NCBI GenBank assembly: GCA_026122205.1
Contig: JANCYU010000022.1
Location: 1-64,000, forward strand
Origin: Galdieria yellowstonensis
Lineage: Eukaryota > Rhodophyta > Bangiophyceae > Galdieriales > Galdieriaceae
Length of the DNA stretch: 64,000 bases
Direction: 5' to 3'
In this document: piece by piece, positions 44,001-56,270 of the stretch
Position numbering within the stretch: the first letter of the stretch is position 1
Layout of the letters: every line of letters begins with the position of its first letter
Program-made: the position numbers and the translations under genes
The notes under the pieces: generated by a model
What the model was told of the DNA's origin: nothing
Seen by the model: the letters and a program-made list of their open reading frames with translations, nothing else
The model's database searches: none

Positions 44001-45536
44001 AAGAAGGGCAATGCGTTGGTTCTTTGACAAAATTTTTAGTTTTTTGAGAAGCCGACTTGAAAATGAAATTACTTTAGATGAAGCTTGGGTTTCAACAGCG
44101 ATGGAAGCAGCCTTGATATATTTAAAATATGATTGCTCTTATATTTCTTGTCTCAGAGAGTCAATTACGTTGATGCTTCAATCTCAAACGGTTTGGGAGA
44201 ATCAAAAATTATCCCTGTTATTCACCTTACAGACCTTGTTTTCTGACTGTGTGAAAGAACTTCAGAACAATGTGAACGAAAATGTCACTGTTACTAATAC
44301 AGACAGTGTTGAATTCTTCGGTGATTCCGTCTCACTTGTCGATTCATTTTCTGTTCTTGTGCAGCAACTTTTAAATGTTTTCGTGGACATGGTCTTTTCG
44401 CGGAACATCCTTATTCGCAACTACGTTTGCGGTATAATTTGTCAGTGTGTGTTGTCCGGGTACGTTGGTCTCAAATAACTTGTACACATTTTTTGAAAGT
44501 TGAATGTCAGCATCGTTGTTCCGATTGAAGTAATTCCATCGCTCTTCTGCTTTACTTTGGATGACAAGAGTCAACCTGATATTCGAGAACGAGCCGTGAG
44601 TACCTTGAAGTTTATCGCACAGTATCAACAAGAAATGATAGCATCAAGACTTGTAGAGGGTCTACATAACGCTTGGAAGTTTTGGAAAGTCACATTGAAT
44701 TCGGATTGGTAAGTTTGTGGCTCATTTACTGATTATTTAACAATTTTCAAGGAACTCTCTTGTCGATAAAGGTTCAGACAAGTCGCTTTTTTCCCGTCTT
44801 GCGGCAATTTTCAGCTTTCTTCCATCTAATGAGCTGTTTGTGTTTATTCGTACAATGCTTGATGAAATAATGTCAAAGGAAGAAGACTGGCAATTTAATG
44901 TATTTTGTGCGATTCCACTTTTGTTTTTAGACCCGTGCTGTATTCTTCCATCAAAAGGCCAGAAGAGAAGGTCCTCAAATTCCTTGGAAGAAGTAAGGAG
45001 CTTTCTAGTGGTGTTCTTGGCACTAACTCTCCATAGATGAAATTAATAACGGACAAATGTATGCAGCTTGTAGCCACATCGGGTGCCGAATGTATACAGA
45101 ACAGGAATGCTCTTGAGAGTTGCACAGAAAGCTGCACGAATTCGATCAGACTTTATTTGATCATGTTGGTCTATGAGAAATTTCAAATCCTAATACAAGC
45201 ATGGAACAAAAATGAAGAGATTCAGGAAAAAGTGTTGACAGTGAAAACTCTTGAATACTGGGAAGAGCTCATGGCATTCGGAGACCATATTTCACATCAA
45301 CGTATCCTTTCGCGTATTTTTACCTGGATTGGAGTGAGTAACGGTATTATCAAGTTAGATTTCCTAATAGTTTTGAACAATAGGACGGCGAAGGGCTTTG
45401 GGATGGTACCGCTCTCAATGTTGGTTTGCCAAGTTGCGACAAAGAAAATTGTCCTGTGTCGTCCCAGGAACTGAACGGCCCAGGCGTGAAATCGAAGAAA
45501 ATGTGCCATTTGAAAAATTCGAACTGGCACCATTGA
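41086..45536 (+). CDS. SCC2: Cohesin loading factor SCC2/NIPBL
   Basis: Nine exons: 41086-41334, 41386-42277, 42323-43320, 43371-43736, 43783-44459, 44511-44708, 44752-44992, 45037-45333, 45384-45536; 1356 aa; introns 43-51 bp. SCC2 is the HEAT-repeat subunit that, with SCC4, loads cohesin and drives its ATPase. Seen: HEAT units with LLSRDPAASVRSVALELGLQF, YVKSWAETIIERLRDSSASVRKIAL and FNRLEDHDVIVRETCTDCLEE, and the family signature GIVVPIEVIPSLFCFTLDDKSQPDIRERA (written here in parts: IVVPIEVIPSLF, DIRERAVSTL). The protein is short for the family (animal NIPBL exceeds 2500 aa), mainly by lacking the long disordered N-terminus. A palindromic E2F site lies 57 bp upstream. Confidence 0.8.
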
Positions 45537-45622
45537 AGTTGATTTTCAATGTTTGGAGTATCATAAGCGCATCGGCACAAGTAAAATTTGGCTACTGTTC
45601 CTACGCAGTATTCTTTTAAAAG

Positions 45623-48305
45623 TTAGCTAAAAGTATCGTAGCTACTACTGTAAATCTTTCCGCAACTATTCCCTTCAAGTTCTTCTTCGACATTGTTGTC
45701 CTCCGAAATGAGCGTCAATCTTTCCGTAGAGTCTCGTAGAGCCACAACCACAACTTTGAACGGATGTAGGTACAGTGAACATAGCGAGTTGGGCGTCAAG
45801 TATTGCGTGTTAATTTCACCGGAATACGCGGAAAGGATATATTTTACAAGAGAAGGTCCCCACCGTGTAGCAAATTTCATACAAACGAGCACACTGCCAA
45901 AAGCAATAACAGCAACGACTAGTGCAGGTGTTACGGAGCCAGCCAATAAGAAGCGTCCGCAAAGCAAAAGATGCGACAATATCGTGCAAAGCAATAGGCG
46001 CCGAACTACTGAACGCGGCAAACGGCCGTCGATTGCACTTCGAGGGTGAACCTGAAAACAAGTTAAAAAGGAAGACGCTCCAAGGTAACCAACCTACATA
46101 GTTAAGGTTATACGCATCCGTCAAGTGCTTTGCAATAAAAAACAGCAAAGTTACGGGCCACAATATCGGGACGACTAACCCCAAACACAAGTATATTGCT
46201 AGTATTTTCAGAGTCGTAGCGTAATGCAACGGAAAGTCAAATAACTCATTGCAACGACATTCAGCAATTTCCAAAGGATTCAATGAGAAAATACTACGGA
46301 AGAAAGAGAATATCGTTGGAAACAGTCGAGAGAGACTCAGTGAGTTGCTCGTAAACGTGAGTTGAATAATAAAATTCAAATAAAAATAAGAATTGCTCCC
46401 AGAAAAGACCCTTTCTGATATGGAGGCAATCAAGTCCTTGGGATTCCATGAAGATTCGCTTCTGGAAAACAGTTGTTCCAAAATCTCCGCTGCAGTGTTC
46501 AAAGCCAACAACGGCAAGAGCACCTAAACAGTTTCAGCGGCATATCAAGCCAATATGTTGAAATGCATACCGTGTTGAATAAATAATACAGAAAAAGCTT
46601 TCGAAAGATCGACTGCTCCTCTTCTGATCTACTCAAGTAACCTTCCAAAGCCGATTCACGCCTGAAAAGGGTAGGCATCAACGCATTGATAGAAGAAAGG
46701 AGAAATACTGGAGCATAATCTATCACAAAGGGTCCGATAAACGAGCTATGTGAAAACTTCTCGATGAGTTCAGAAACAATATCAGGCGTTGACGCATCAA
46801 GTGACTGTGTTCCCAGAAAAGGAGCTCTTTCTGCAGCATAGAAAACAAGAATTCTAAGAGTCGACAAAATAGTAACCGGAGATGTGAACAACAGAAGAAA
46901 GAAGCCAGCCACACTATTAAGAATAACTTTTCGCCAAAAACGCTCGCTTGCAGGGATTCCCACATTGTCCCAAATAATATCGCGAGGGTTCGGTGCGATC
47001 TCTGCTTCGACATTTTCTCCCAGGCGAAAAAGAGCAAGAGACACCAAGATTGCTTCCTTATCAGACTGTGGCCGTCGAACAAAGGATTGCATGGAAGAAC
47101 GATAAACTTTGAGGTTTCTCAGGGGGAAATCTTGCAAACATAAAAACGCTGTCCTTTGGGAATGAAATAAAACAAATACGCAGCCCGACGAATCTGAAGC
47201 AAAATGTGAATGAGGAACCTCCAACTGTTTCTCAATGTTCCTTACTTCTTTCTCACATTTTCTAATGGACCACTTCAGCAACAGCTTGCCAATAGGATAC
47301 TTCAGAAGGCTCTTTTTCCATCCTAGAGATTCGAGGACTTGCGAGTCGTTGAAAGATGAGTCACTCGAAAAGCAATTGAAAAGCTGTAGATAATAATATT
47401 CTCTTCGTTGTGCTCTATGCAACATTCTGACAAGTTTGCTCCTACAGGCTCGTTTCCGATACAAAATCTCTACGTGAGCCACTTCTGAAGGGTACAAAGT
47501 GTCGAGCAGTTCAAATATTTCTGACCGGTCTACAATATTTCTAGATACATTGGAAAGCAACAACATTCTGGGACATTGTTGTTCAGAGCGCTTGCTAGGA
47601 GAGAATCCGAAGACTTGCTCTGAATACAACGACTGTTGCCGGTAAGGAGCATCCATCCAGGACGATGTCTGAGACTCATAATCTATTACTCTGCCGGCTA
47701 CCGAAATACAAATAAAAATATACACTATGTACATCGAAAACGCCAAAACGATCAAAATGAGAATGAAAGCAAGAAAAGAACTATCCAAAAACGCAATTTC
47801 CGCAAGACTATCCGTTAAGGAAGTGTTTCTAGATACCCAAAAGTAACAAGGTAACAGAAGCAGATAACACAAACTTCCGTGAAAGAGTAGTAAGATAATA
47901 CAGAGCCTCTGGAAAAGTAAATAAACCCTTGCGTCCTTAGAAAGTACCGAGAAATCGCTCTTGAGAAAGTTGAAAAAGCCACTCCACGTTGCAGGTGGAG
48001 GGGAAGGAACATACTGTTGCCATCCAGTTAGCAAGAACGAAAGCGTTTCAGTTTACATACCGGGTCAAGAGGAGTAAAGTCCGAAAGAGATCTCACAGAA
48101 GGAAATTCTCGTAATAGTGACTGCTCTTGTGCAGTCAAGGGCCGTTTACTTTGACGAGTGACATAGAAAACAAACGCGAGACAAGCCTAATACTGTTTTT
48201 CAAGCAGGGCAGTAAAATATCGAAGTGACTTACACAAGTTATTAGATTTAAATATAAAACAAACGCTGTGTGTCCCTGTACAGAAGAGCCTTCAATGTTC
48301 ACCAT
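45623..48305 (-). CDS. OSCA/CSC1-type (TMEM63) mechanosensitive cation channel
   Basis: Five exons: 48234-48305, 48061-48186, 46571-48013, 46098-46523, 45623-46051; 831 aa; introns 46-47 bp. An osmosensitive Ca2+-permeable channel of the DUF221 family. Seen: a first membrane span near the N-terminus (FVLYLNLITCACLAFVFYV), a cytosolic RRM-like loop (MLLSNVSRNIVDRSEIFELL, FVLFHSQRTAFLC), the conserved IAPNPRDIIWDNVGIPASER, SSINALMPTLF, EGYLSRSEEEQSIFRKLFLY and YLFNTVLLPLLALNTAAEIL, then the last helices. Convergent with SCC2; their stops are about 87 bp apart. Confidence 0.88.
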
Positions 48306-50018
48306 TTGATGAACGCGGCATAATAGCGAAAATCCTCGTTCAAATTGTTATTTGCCTGAAATTCCAGCTGCGTTCAACATAGTCTTCTATGATGTTTGCT
48401 AAAGATACAAACAATATTTCTTGTAAAGTAGCATAAAGCAGCTAGAAAATCAAAAAATTGTAGAGTTCATTGGAGTATGTTATTAGGTGCGTTATGCCTC
48501 AGTAGTACTTGAAGTGGGAATGACAACGGGAGTGATTCCATAATAGTTCTCCAGGAGACCACAAGAGTTAAGACACATCGAATTATTTTCTAAGCAGAAA
48601 CCAACATTTGAAGCAACAGACATAGCGCCATTTCGTATCGAAAAAACAGAGGACGGTAACTTGAGGTACTAGGAGCTCAATGAAGTTGGAAGAATACGAA
48701 GTCTCAAATTCATAAAAAGTTTCCTTATTAGAGAAGAGAATATGTATACATATGCACTTACATATGCCATTTATCAAGGAGTCCTGGGAACATGCCTTTT
48801 GGGAGAATTTGTAAGGCATCCGATACAAGAAAACATTCTACAGCACTGAGAAGCCCTTTTAGGTGAATGAGAAAATTTCTAGAAATGAAATAAGCAAATT
48901 TCACAAGGAGGTAGACAGAAACCAGGCCAATGTCATCCCTGCTTGCCTGCCGGTACTAGGCACCGATAATATGAGTTCCGTATGAATAGATTATTCAACA
49001 AGACCTACAAAGTAGAGACGACCCTGTTATATTCTATCTGCTTCATCCTATAAAAGATGTTTTCAATGCATTTGCACAGAGAGCCAAGAGAGACATTGCA
49101 GAGTCCCTTATCGGAACATTCGAGTCTTCTAAGGATGTTTAGAAACGTACCATCATTTCTTTGCTTTTTTTTAGCAACTGTGCATTTACAGAATGCAATT
49201 AGAGTACATATTCCTGAAATTAAACAGGGCAATGAATTTCAAAAATGACACGAAAAAAACTGAAAAAGCTAGGAGAACAAGGACTGCTTTGAACAAAAAG
49301 CCATTGCCTTCTTACGATTTTGAGAATGTTATCCACATGGAGAGATAATTCAAAGTAGTTTTAAAAGTGGCAGAAGAATATCTCTTCGGTGTTGACAACA
49401 CAGAGGCTACCCAACGACTATAAATGACAACGAACGACGCTGTTACTTCTCCACAGGGGAACCTAATTACATACGATAGAAAAAGCTTTGTGAAATATAT
49501 TGAGCTGATAAGGAAACTGTCCTCAAGAGTTTTTATGACGACAAATGCATTCAAACGCCCTATATGGAGTACTTTCTGCCATGGATTGCTATATACATTT
49601 TTCCATCTTGTTGTTTTATTGTGGAATCGATAGAGATCTCTATCGACTTGCAAACGACATGAATATAATAAAAGAATACAACGAGTAGGCGTTTCATGAT
49701 ACATGAAAGCAACGACTGCTTGTCTCCTCATACAGATGAGACTTGCGAGCCTCTAACATCTATGCTGGCTCTCAAAATTTCCCTTCACTTGTAAAATCCA
49801 ACCAAAACCCTTGCAAAGAGACTTCTCCACCTTTCCTACAAAGACTAAAAAAATTGAAAAGTACTCCTCCAACAAGGACGCAACGCAAACTATTCGCTTT
49901 AAGAGCAAGTTAAGAAGAATGTTACAGAATTGCACGCAACCAAAACAATATTCACGATGTCGTTGCGATCGAACTCCATACTATCCGACAGCAATTAGGC
50001 CTTTTACAAGCTGTGCAT
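48306..50018. other. Intergenic region, no gene seen
   Basis: About 1.7 kb between OSCA (start) and RAD5 (end). Open frames are short, on both strands, and show no domains or frame-consistent splice partners. No tRNA-like or rRNA-like sequence was recognised. This is unusually long for the dense part of the window, so an unrecognised noncoding RNA cannot be excluded. Confidence 0.45.
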
Positions 50019-53000
50019 TCAGTCCTGAAAAAGCATCGTCAAATCTTCGACAGTAATTTGTCTGCTTTGTTTCGACACTTCTGTTGAGCCCAACGTGGAA
50101 TCGGCAACCAATTTCTTCTTTTCTTGAACTTTTAAGAGATTCTCTTCGATGCTGTTTGCAACTATCATTCTCTTTACAATAACCGTTTTTGTTTGTCCAA
50201 TTCGATGGACTCTATCGATAGCTTGTTCTTCCACCTAGATGAAAAATTTAAGCAAGGAATATCATTCGGTTACCGTCAAACTTACTGCAGGATTCCACCA
50301 TGGGTCCAATATAAACACCTGACTTGCAGAGGTAAGATTTAAACCAACTCCACCAGCCTTCAAAGAGACAAGCAAAATGTTTGCACTACTCATGGGATCT
50401 GACTGGTCCAACCTGAAACTAGACAAGACTTTCGATCTTTGCTTACAAGTCAACTTTCCATCAAGTCGGACATAATGCAAGCCATTGTCTTGTAATGCCA
50501 ACTCCAAAATATCTAAATATCTCGTCCACTGAGAGAAAATAACTGTCTTTCCTACAGTCTTGAGTCCTTCGTAGTCACCCGATCCCATCCGACAACGTTC
50601 AATAGCTTTCAATTCACTTATTAAAGCCACTATTTTACAGCTTTTCTGCCACACACAATGTGAGCTGTTGACATTGACAGCAGCGGTGTCTTTCATTGGC
50701 AACGGAAGAATTACATTTTTGGTCACGGGCACACGACAAAGTGGACAAGGAACACTGTTTCGTCTCTGCAGCATCTTGACACGAATAATGAGGCCATAGA
50801 TTCTCAAAGATAAAATACGCTTACCGCAAGAACACATTCCTTGCAAGTTACATGTCCACAAGAACAGAACATAACTCCATCATCCACCATGTCCAAACAA
50901 ATAGGACATTCCAAGTCATCTCCCTTCAAAAAGGTCTTCTTGATACGTTCAATAACGGTGGAAAGATATTCCGAGCTTTGAGAAAAACGGGCATTGTCCG
51001 AATGTAAGAAAATACGCTGCACTGTATCCGCAAATTTGTCTGCACTACTCAGATCAACTAGTCTTGCAGTGGCAGATTGCAGAACAAGATCAGGATGATC
51101 ACAGCATTGTCTCAACCGTAAAATAAGTTCCAGAACGGTAGCAAAATTAGCCAAAAGACGATTCTCTACAAAAGGTCAGAAAAGCTCAATTCAAAACAAT
51201 GTTCCCTACCTGACATGAGCAGATCGAATGTCGACTTTGAATGAGCATAAAGCGAAGAGTAGATTCTCTTTTCCTCTTCAAAAGGTTCCAAACGCATAAC
51301 CTTCACCCTGCGCTCGGGGAGGGAAACGATAGGCTTTCCGTCTTCATCAGGAGTATTTTTGGTTCTCCGAAGAAGGAAATTCTAAAGAAAAAACATTAAC
51401 TATTTTGTCATACCCAAAGTAACCTACTCTGATAAGGGAATGAATTGCATATTCCGCACGTTGACGTTCTAAACTTGAGGGTTTGTAAGAATGAGGCTTT
51501 AGAATGTGTTGAACCCAAAACTTGTATTCTGCATATGGATACGCCTACGGAATATCAAACTCTGAATACGTTGCATTCTTTGCACAAAATACCTTTAAGA
51601 AATGGATAAACGAAAAGAAATCATCCAACGAATTCTGGATAGGAGTACCAGTTAGAAGCCAACGACGTGCCGAGTTCAAAGCAAAGCAAGCTTTCGCTGT
51701 TTGAGTGTTCCGATCTTTGATGATATGCGCCTCGTCAAGGATAACTCGATACCATTCACCACTAAGCAAGATGAGAAAGAATCTCAAAAGGCTAATGTCT
51801 TACTTAAAAAGAGGACTGGAATTCTGTCTTTTGAACTCTGCACAAAGCGTTCCATAAGTTGTAAGTACGATGTCATATTCCGATATGCTGAATTGAAACT
51901 GGCTTTTCGTAGAGCCGTAAAAGGGAAGAATTTCAAACGTGTCTTCTTCGACGTGACTATCCAACTCATCCAACCACTGATTCAAAAGACTCAAGGGCAC
52001 AATTATGAGAGTTCCATTTATTCCTTGTCTAAAACTTGTTAGTATTGTCGAAAACCAGAAACCTTCGATACCTTATTCGTTCTTCTTTCTGAGGTGAGCT
52101 TTCCGCTATTAACGCTATGGACTCTACGGTTTTTCCTAATCCCATTTCATCTGCAAGAATACCACCACGAACCACAGAACTAGAAGGTGGAGCATGAAGT
52201 GAAACACATGAAAGAGCCCTATTCAAAAAGAAACTAAAACCGTCCCCGGTCTTAATCTCTTCCCATAAAGGATCCGAGAAATCTTGGAAACTCTCTCTAT
52301 TCAACATCCACTTCTACATTTCCATATTATTACTTGCAACAAAAAGCATTAAAATAACCAACTCACCACGGCCACTTCTTGATATGGACGTAAATGTGTT
52401 ATCCATCCTCTCCTATACCGTGAAGAAGACTGAACTGTCTCGTGTTTGGGAAGGGCAGGAATATAAAAACTAGGAGAATCCTGCATCGAGCAAAGTCCTA
52501 ACGCGTATAATAATTGAATGAGACATTGTTGTAACTCTGCGGACTCGTTGGTTCTATGGTTCTCAAAGGCTTCTTTAAAGACATAAATGTAAGTATGTAC
52601 CGAAAGATGCTCATTTCGTCTCAATGACGATGACACATTTGAAACGCGTCCGCGAGCACGAATAAGTCTTGCAGACAAAAGAGGTGCCAAAAAAGTTGAA
52701 CTGTCCCCCAATACACGCCCAATTTCTAAGTCGTTGAGATAAATTCGTACAATATTTCTTCCTTTGTCACGGAGGTGAGAAGACTTTCCACTTCCTTGAG
52801 GTAAGCTTCCAAAGGTAAGGCACTTTGTTCCGAGACTCACAGGTTTACCGACAGAAAGGGCAGAATTGCAATTTACGGTAAGAAACCCGTGTATGATTAG
52901 CTGTCCCAATTTCTTTGGCCAAGAGTCGACCACTACAACTTCATCGTCCGAACTCTCACTACTAGACAATGTTAACTCACAATCCGAGCTTCCCGCGTCT

Positions 53001-53218
53001 TCGTTAAGGGTTCGACTGTAATCGCATACGAAAGATGTATTGAAACCTTCATCAAAAGAAACCTCTTGGTTACTAGTGGCAACTTCCACTTCACCATCCA
53101 AAAGTAAATTCACGGCAACATCTTCATTCAGACTAGCTTTCAACAAAGCTTCTTGTATTTGAGACTTTGAAAAAGCACATCCTACCACACGAGACAATCT
53201 CTCCACAGCTGCAAACAT
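50019..53218 (-). CDS. RAD5: RAD5-type HIRAN-SNF2-RING helicase/ubiquitin ligase
   Basis: Nine exons: 52367-53218, 52072-52313, 51804-52028, 51593-51761, 51428-51544, 51210-51381, 50825-51165, 50286-50774, 50019-50234; 940 aa; introns 42-53 bp. RAD5 polyubiquitinates PCNA and remodels stalled forks. Seen: a UBA-like helix pattern (about 10-43), acidic Ser-rich linker, HIRAN (about 110-240, RNIVRIYLNDLEIGRVLG), helicase motif I DEMGLGKT (K345), VILDEAHIIKD, LLTGTPIQNS, the RING C3HC4 embedded between helicase lobes (CPICLDMVDDGVMFCSCGH, CPLC), then VIFSQWTRYLDIL, SLKAGGVGLNLT and DRVHRIGQTK. The start is the first ATG; the frame upstream has none. Confidence 0.93.
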
Positions 53219-53306
53219 TCCCCAACAGCCCGGCAAAACTTCTCTTTCGATTATTCAACTCTTATTGGCCCGCGAGAAAAATGCCTAGAAAGCATCTCGA
53301 TTTCCT

Positions 53307-53307
<1 letters not shown>

Positions 53308-53345
<38 letters not shown>
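53308..53345. repeat. (TA)n microsatellite
   Basis: About 38 bp of alternating TA between RAD5 and prefoldin 5. It is likely length-variable and may be a replication or recombination weak point. No coding role. Confidence 0.9.
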
Positions 53346-53350
<5 letters not shown>

Positions 53351-53583
53351 TGATAATAGAAAGCCTACAGTTGAAAAAAATGGTTCCTATTCACTCGTAT
53401 CGTCGTTCGATGTGAACAATGTGGGGAAATAAAAGAGACTTTGGAAAAGGAGATTCCACGTGACAGCTTTCAACATAAAGACAAATTTTCTAGTAACAAT
53501 CAAAGAACAGTTTATGAATCTTTCTCAAAAAAAAAGTTACTCCATATAAAAATATCTTAACGGTCACAACTTAAGAGAATACC
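53346..53583. other. Short spacer
   Basis: Flank between the TA repeat and the stop codon of prefoldin 5. No feature was recognised. Confidence 0.4.
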
Positions 53584-54062
53584 TTAACCTGTTGTTTGAA
53601 TAAGCTTCTCTCGTAGAGCCACGGATACATATTCATATTGCTCTTGTTTCGTGGATACTAGTTGTTGGAGTTTTTCTACTTCCGTCTTTACTGTTTTCAA
53701 ACGCCTCTTGAGGTAATCTTCCGCCTTGTCAATTGAGCTTTTGACATAATAACCGGTTCCAATATCGACAAGGACAGTCTTTGTATCTGCTAAACTTCCA
53801 GGTACATAGAGCGAGCTAGTTAGAGGAACCATCACAAGAGAACCCTTTTCTTTGTGAGAAAGGGAATCTAAACACTGCAAACTTCTCTGTAACCGGCTAA
53901 CTGCCGTATGGAGAGTACGAAGACTGCTCCTCAAGTGTTCGAGTTCTTGTTCCATTCTATCGTACAAGATCTGCAATTGCTCCTTTGAGAGTTCTGAAAT
54001 GGGGATTTGTCTCTATACAATACAAAGAATGAACGCTATTCCATTGTCGCACTTACCTGCAT
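53584..54062 (-). CDS. PFD5: Prefoldin subunit 5
   Basis: Two exons: a 6-nt first exon 54057-54062 (ATGCAG) and 53584-54012; intron 44 bp; 144 aa. Prefoldin captures nascent actin and tubulin for the CCT chaperonin; subunit 5 is an alpha-class subunit. Seen: ISELSKEQLQILYDRMEQEL (first coiled-coil helix), the beta-hairpin signature MVPLTSSLYVPGSL and VLVDIGTGYYVKSS, and a second long helix to the C-terminus. The tiny first exon is the only way found to give a Met start matching the family (MQRQIPISELS); an open frame runs about 50 nt further upstream without an ATG. Confidence 0.88.
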
Positions 54063-54428
54063 CAAGTAACGAACAATCCACCGACAATAATCCACCAAAA
54101 GGGAATTTGTAGGGTCTTTTCAGAAGAAAGCAACAAAACAAATACAACATTCCATTTGTTGAAAAAGTTCATAGACTATGAAATATATCCCAAGAATTGA
54201 GACGAATAATATATAGTCAAAAATGCAGGATATACCGTAAGTGTCCATCTTGGGAAATGAAAATGTTGTTGTTTTGTTTGCACAATAATGAATACAACGC
54301 ACTTGAGAAGTTATCTTTGTGTACTATTCTCAAGTGCTGCTTTGGTTGTTGGCTATTTATGGAAAATGTTTCATATAAAGACAAAAACATTTCACCAAAC
54401 GTTTCATTGACGATTGTCCGCATAAAAC
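54063..54428. other. Shared promoter region of two divergent genes
   Basis: 366 bp between the start codons of prefoldin 5 (minus) and the S1-like protein (plus). No gene was recognised. Confidence 0.5.
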
Positions 54429-55349
54429 ATGTGGAGGAGAGTTCTACTCGGTCGACGTCAGTTCACCACTTGGATGAAACCTAAACTAAGAAAAAAAATT
54501 TTTGCAAAACCAGAAAAACCTCCAAAGGAAGAAACGCTGAACCTCTCCTCGACAGAAACTGAAGTAAACAACGACTCGTTTGTGTCGCTATTCAAAAAGA
54601 GTGCCTTTTGCAAGCCAATACATCAGGGCGCAGTCGTAAAGGGTAATATTGTTGGTTCTAGATATGACTTGTTAGGACCAGATAGAGTGAGAACCGTCGA
54701 CTTTGGTTTAAAAGGTGAAACTCCTTTAACAATAGAGGAGATCCCTGGAAACTCCGTCGTCGGAAGCACAATATATGTACCACTCATAAGGATGGAGAAT
54801 GAGTTTGCGGAACCCGAAGTGGACTATTCAGGATTGGTAACTTTTCCAAAGTCGTTGGCAGATCGATCTCAGTTACTTTTATTTCCGGGTTCAGATCCGG
54901 ACTCCAAGAAATCATTGCGTCTTGCCTTTGGAAGAGTTTCTAAGATGTCCTCGGGTATCATAACCGTTCGAGTTCTCGGTTTTGACTTTCATGTTACACA
55001 AGCGCATTTCCTTTCATTGGAGAAGCCTCGTATAGGATTACAAGTTCCTCTAATGATATACAATTTGTCTGCTCGAACTTTATTTTCAAGTTCTAGTGAC
55101 GCAAGTGACTTGAGTTTGTTACCAGAAAATATTCACTTGGAGCTTACAGGTCGAGCGTCGCCCTATGCTGCATATGTTTTACTTTTATCTTACCTTGCAT
55201 ATCCTGCTGCGTTTAGTCATATGGAAAAGGAAGGATTCCAGATATCTCCTAAAGAACGGCTCGTTTATCTGAAGCAGTTGTCTCGAATTTTGGAAGGTTC
55301 TTCTTCTTCTCGACCTTCCAAGGCTTCAAAGGCGCCAACATTCTTTTAA
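54429..55349 (+). CDS. Mitochondrial S1-domain protein, bS1m/MRPS28-like
   Basis: Intronless, 306 aa. The N-terminus MWRRVLLGRRQFTTW is Arg-rich with a mitochondrial presequence look. The middle reads SLFKKSAFCKPIHQG, VVKGNIVG and VDFGLKGE, which matches the OB-fold S1 start and the VDFGGK turn of mitochondrial small-subunit protein bS1m (MRPS28); EFAEPEVDYSGL follows. The C-terminal about 130 residues are not recognised and could be lineage-specific. Role in mitochondrial translation is inferred from a short motif set. Confidence 0.5.
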   Translation: MWRRVLLGRRQFTTWMKPKLRKKIFAKPEKPPKEETLNLSSTETEVNNDSFVSLFKKSAFCKPIHQGAVVKGNIVGSRYDLLGPDRVRTVDFGLKGETPLTIEEIPGNSVVGSTIYVPLIRMENEFAEPEVDYSGLVTFPKSLADRSQLLLFPGSDPDSKKSLRLAFGRVSKMSSGIITVRVLGFDFHVTQAHFLSLEKPRIGLQVPLMIYNLSARTLFSSSSDASDLSLLPENIHLELTGRASPYAAYVLLLSYLAYPAAFSHMEKEGFQISPKERLVYLKQLSRILEGSSSSRPSKASKAPTFF

Positions 55350-55548
55350 GAAATTTTCGACGACTTTTCGTGTGGATAACTTTCGATGGACGTGCTTTTA
55401 GAAAAAGATAATAGAATACAGTGATTGGACATACAAGAGACTTGAACATGAAATACTCAACTCTTTATAGTGACCAAAAAACAAATACTCAGGCAACAGT
55501 TTGGCTTCTTTGAAGATTCAACTATATGAAAGAAGAAATAAAACATAC

Positions 55549-56029
55549 TTACTGTAAAGCTTCTTGCTCTCTTGCGATAAGCTGGTGGAACTTATCCGAT
55601 TTTGTCACCCAAATCTGGATACGTGCCTTAGGAATAGCCCAACGACGTTCACCCGGTCTTTCCTCCAACGAGGTCCGAATTCCTATAAAGTTTGTTATTC
55701 ACGTCCACTTGAGGCGACCACGAAATAAAAGTTCGTACATACTTTTGATGTAAACATATTCTCTATTTTTTAGAATTTCTGCCACTGTTACGGCGGGGGT
55801 AACGGCTGTTTCGGTTTATAAATACACACAATTACGAAAAGACGACGGTTGTCTACTCACCCAAGCCCAAGCCACTCAACTCTACTTCTTCTTCCGCTTG
55901 CAAGAATTTCTTGGTAAGGTTAACAAAGAAACTGACAGATTTGGCTTCCCTTGATACTTGAATTCTATTTTTGGGTCTATTTTCCGTGTCGAGAGTAGAA
56001 GGAATACCGTTATCCGTAGGCTTGCGCAT
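55549..56029 (-). CDS. Alba-domain nucleic-acid-binding protein
   Basis: Three exons: 55861-56029, 55743-55805, 55549-55682; 121 aa; introns 55 and 60 bp. Alba proteins bind RNA or DNA and act in translation control or RNase P/MRP-like complexes. Seen: NRIQVSREAKSVSFFVNLTK, EEEVELSGLGLAVTPAVTVAEILKN (split by an intron), IKRIRTSLEE and PKARIQIWVTKSDKFHQL, covering the whole Alba fold. No RGG tail follows unless an alternative splice skips the TAA at 55549-55551. The ATG at 56029 was chosen because the frame upstream lacks an ATG. Confidence 0.85.
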
Positions 56030-56270
56030 GATACAACCGCTAAAGAATGTCGTCAATACAGCGGGAATAAGAAATGAAGCGTCGGCCCTGTCTGTTATGA
56101 CGATGGATGACTGATTCTTTGCATCAATTTGCAAACTATTTCAATATTTGATACGTGAAAATACTATCTGCTCACGATACTTGAACTTTGATTGTGACAA
56201 TAGATACGAAGCGGTCAATCTTTAAGGCAATAGAAACTCATCACAAGTACTTTTCATTTTTTGATTTTCC

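Noticed and set aside
47636..47818. Opposite-strand frames over OSCA, RAD5 and NOP9
   Set aside because: They are shadows of the spliced coding strand, without domains.
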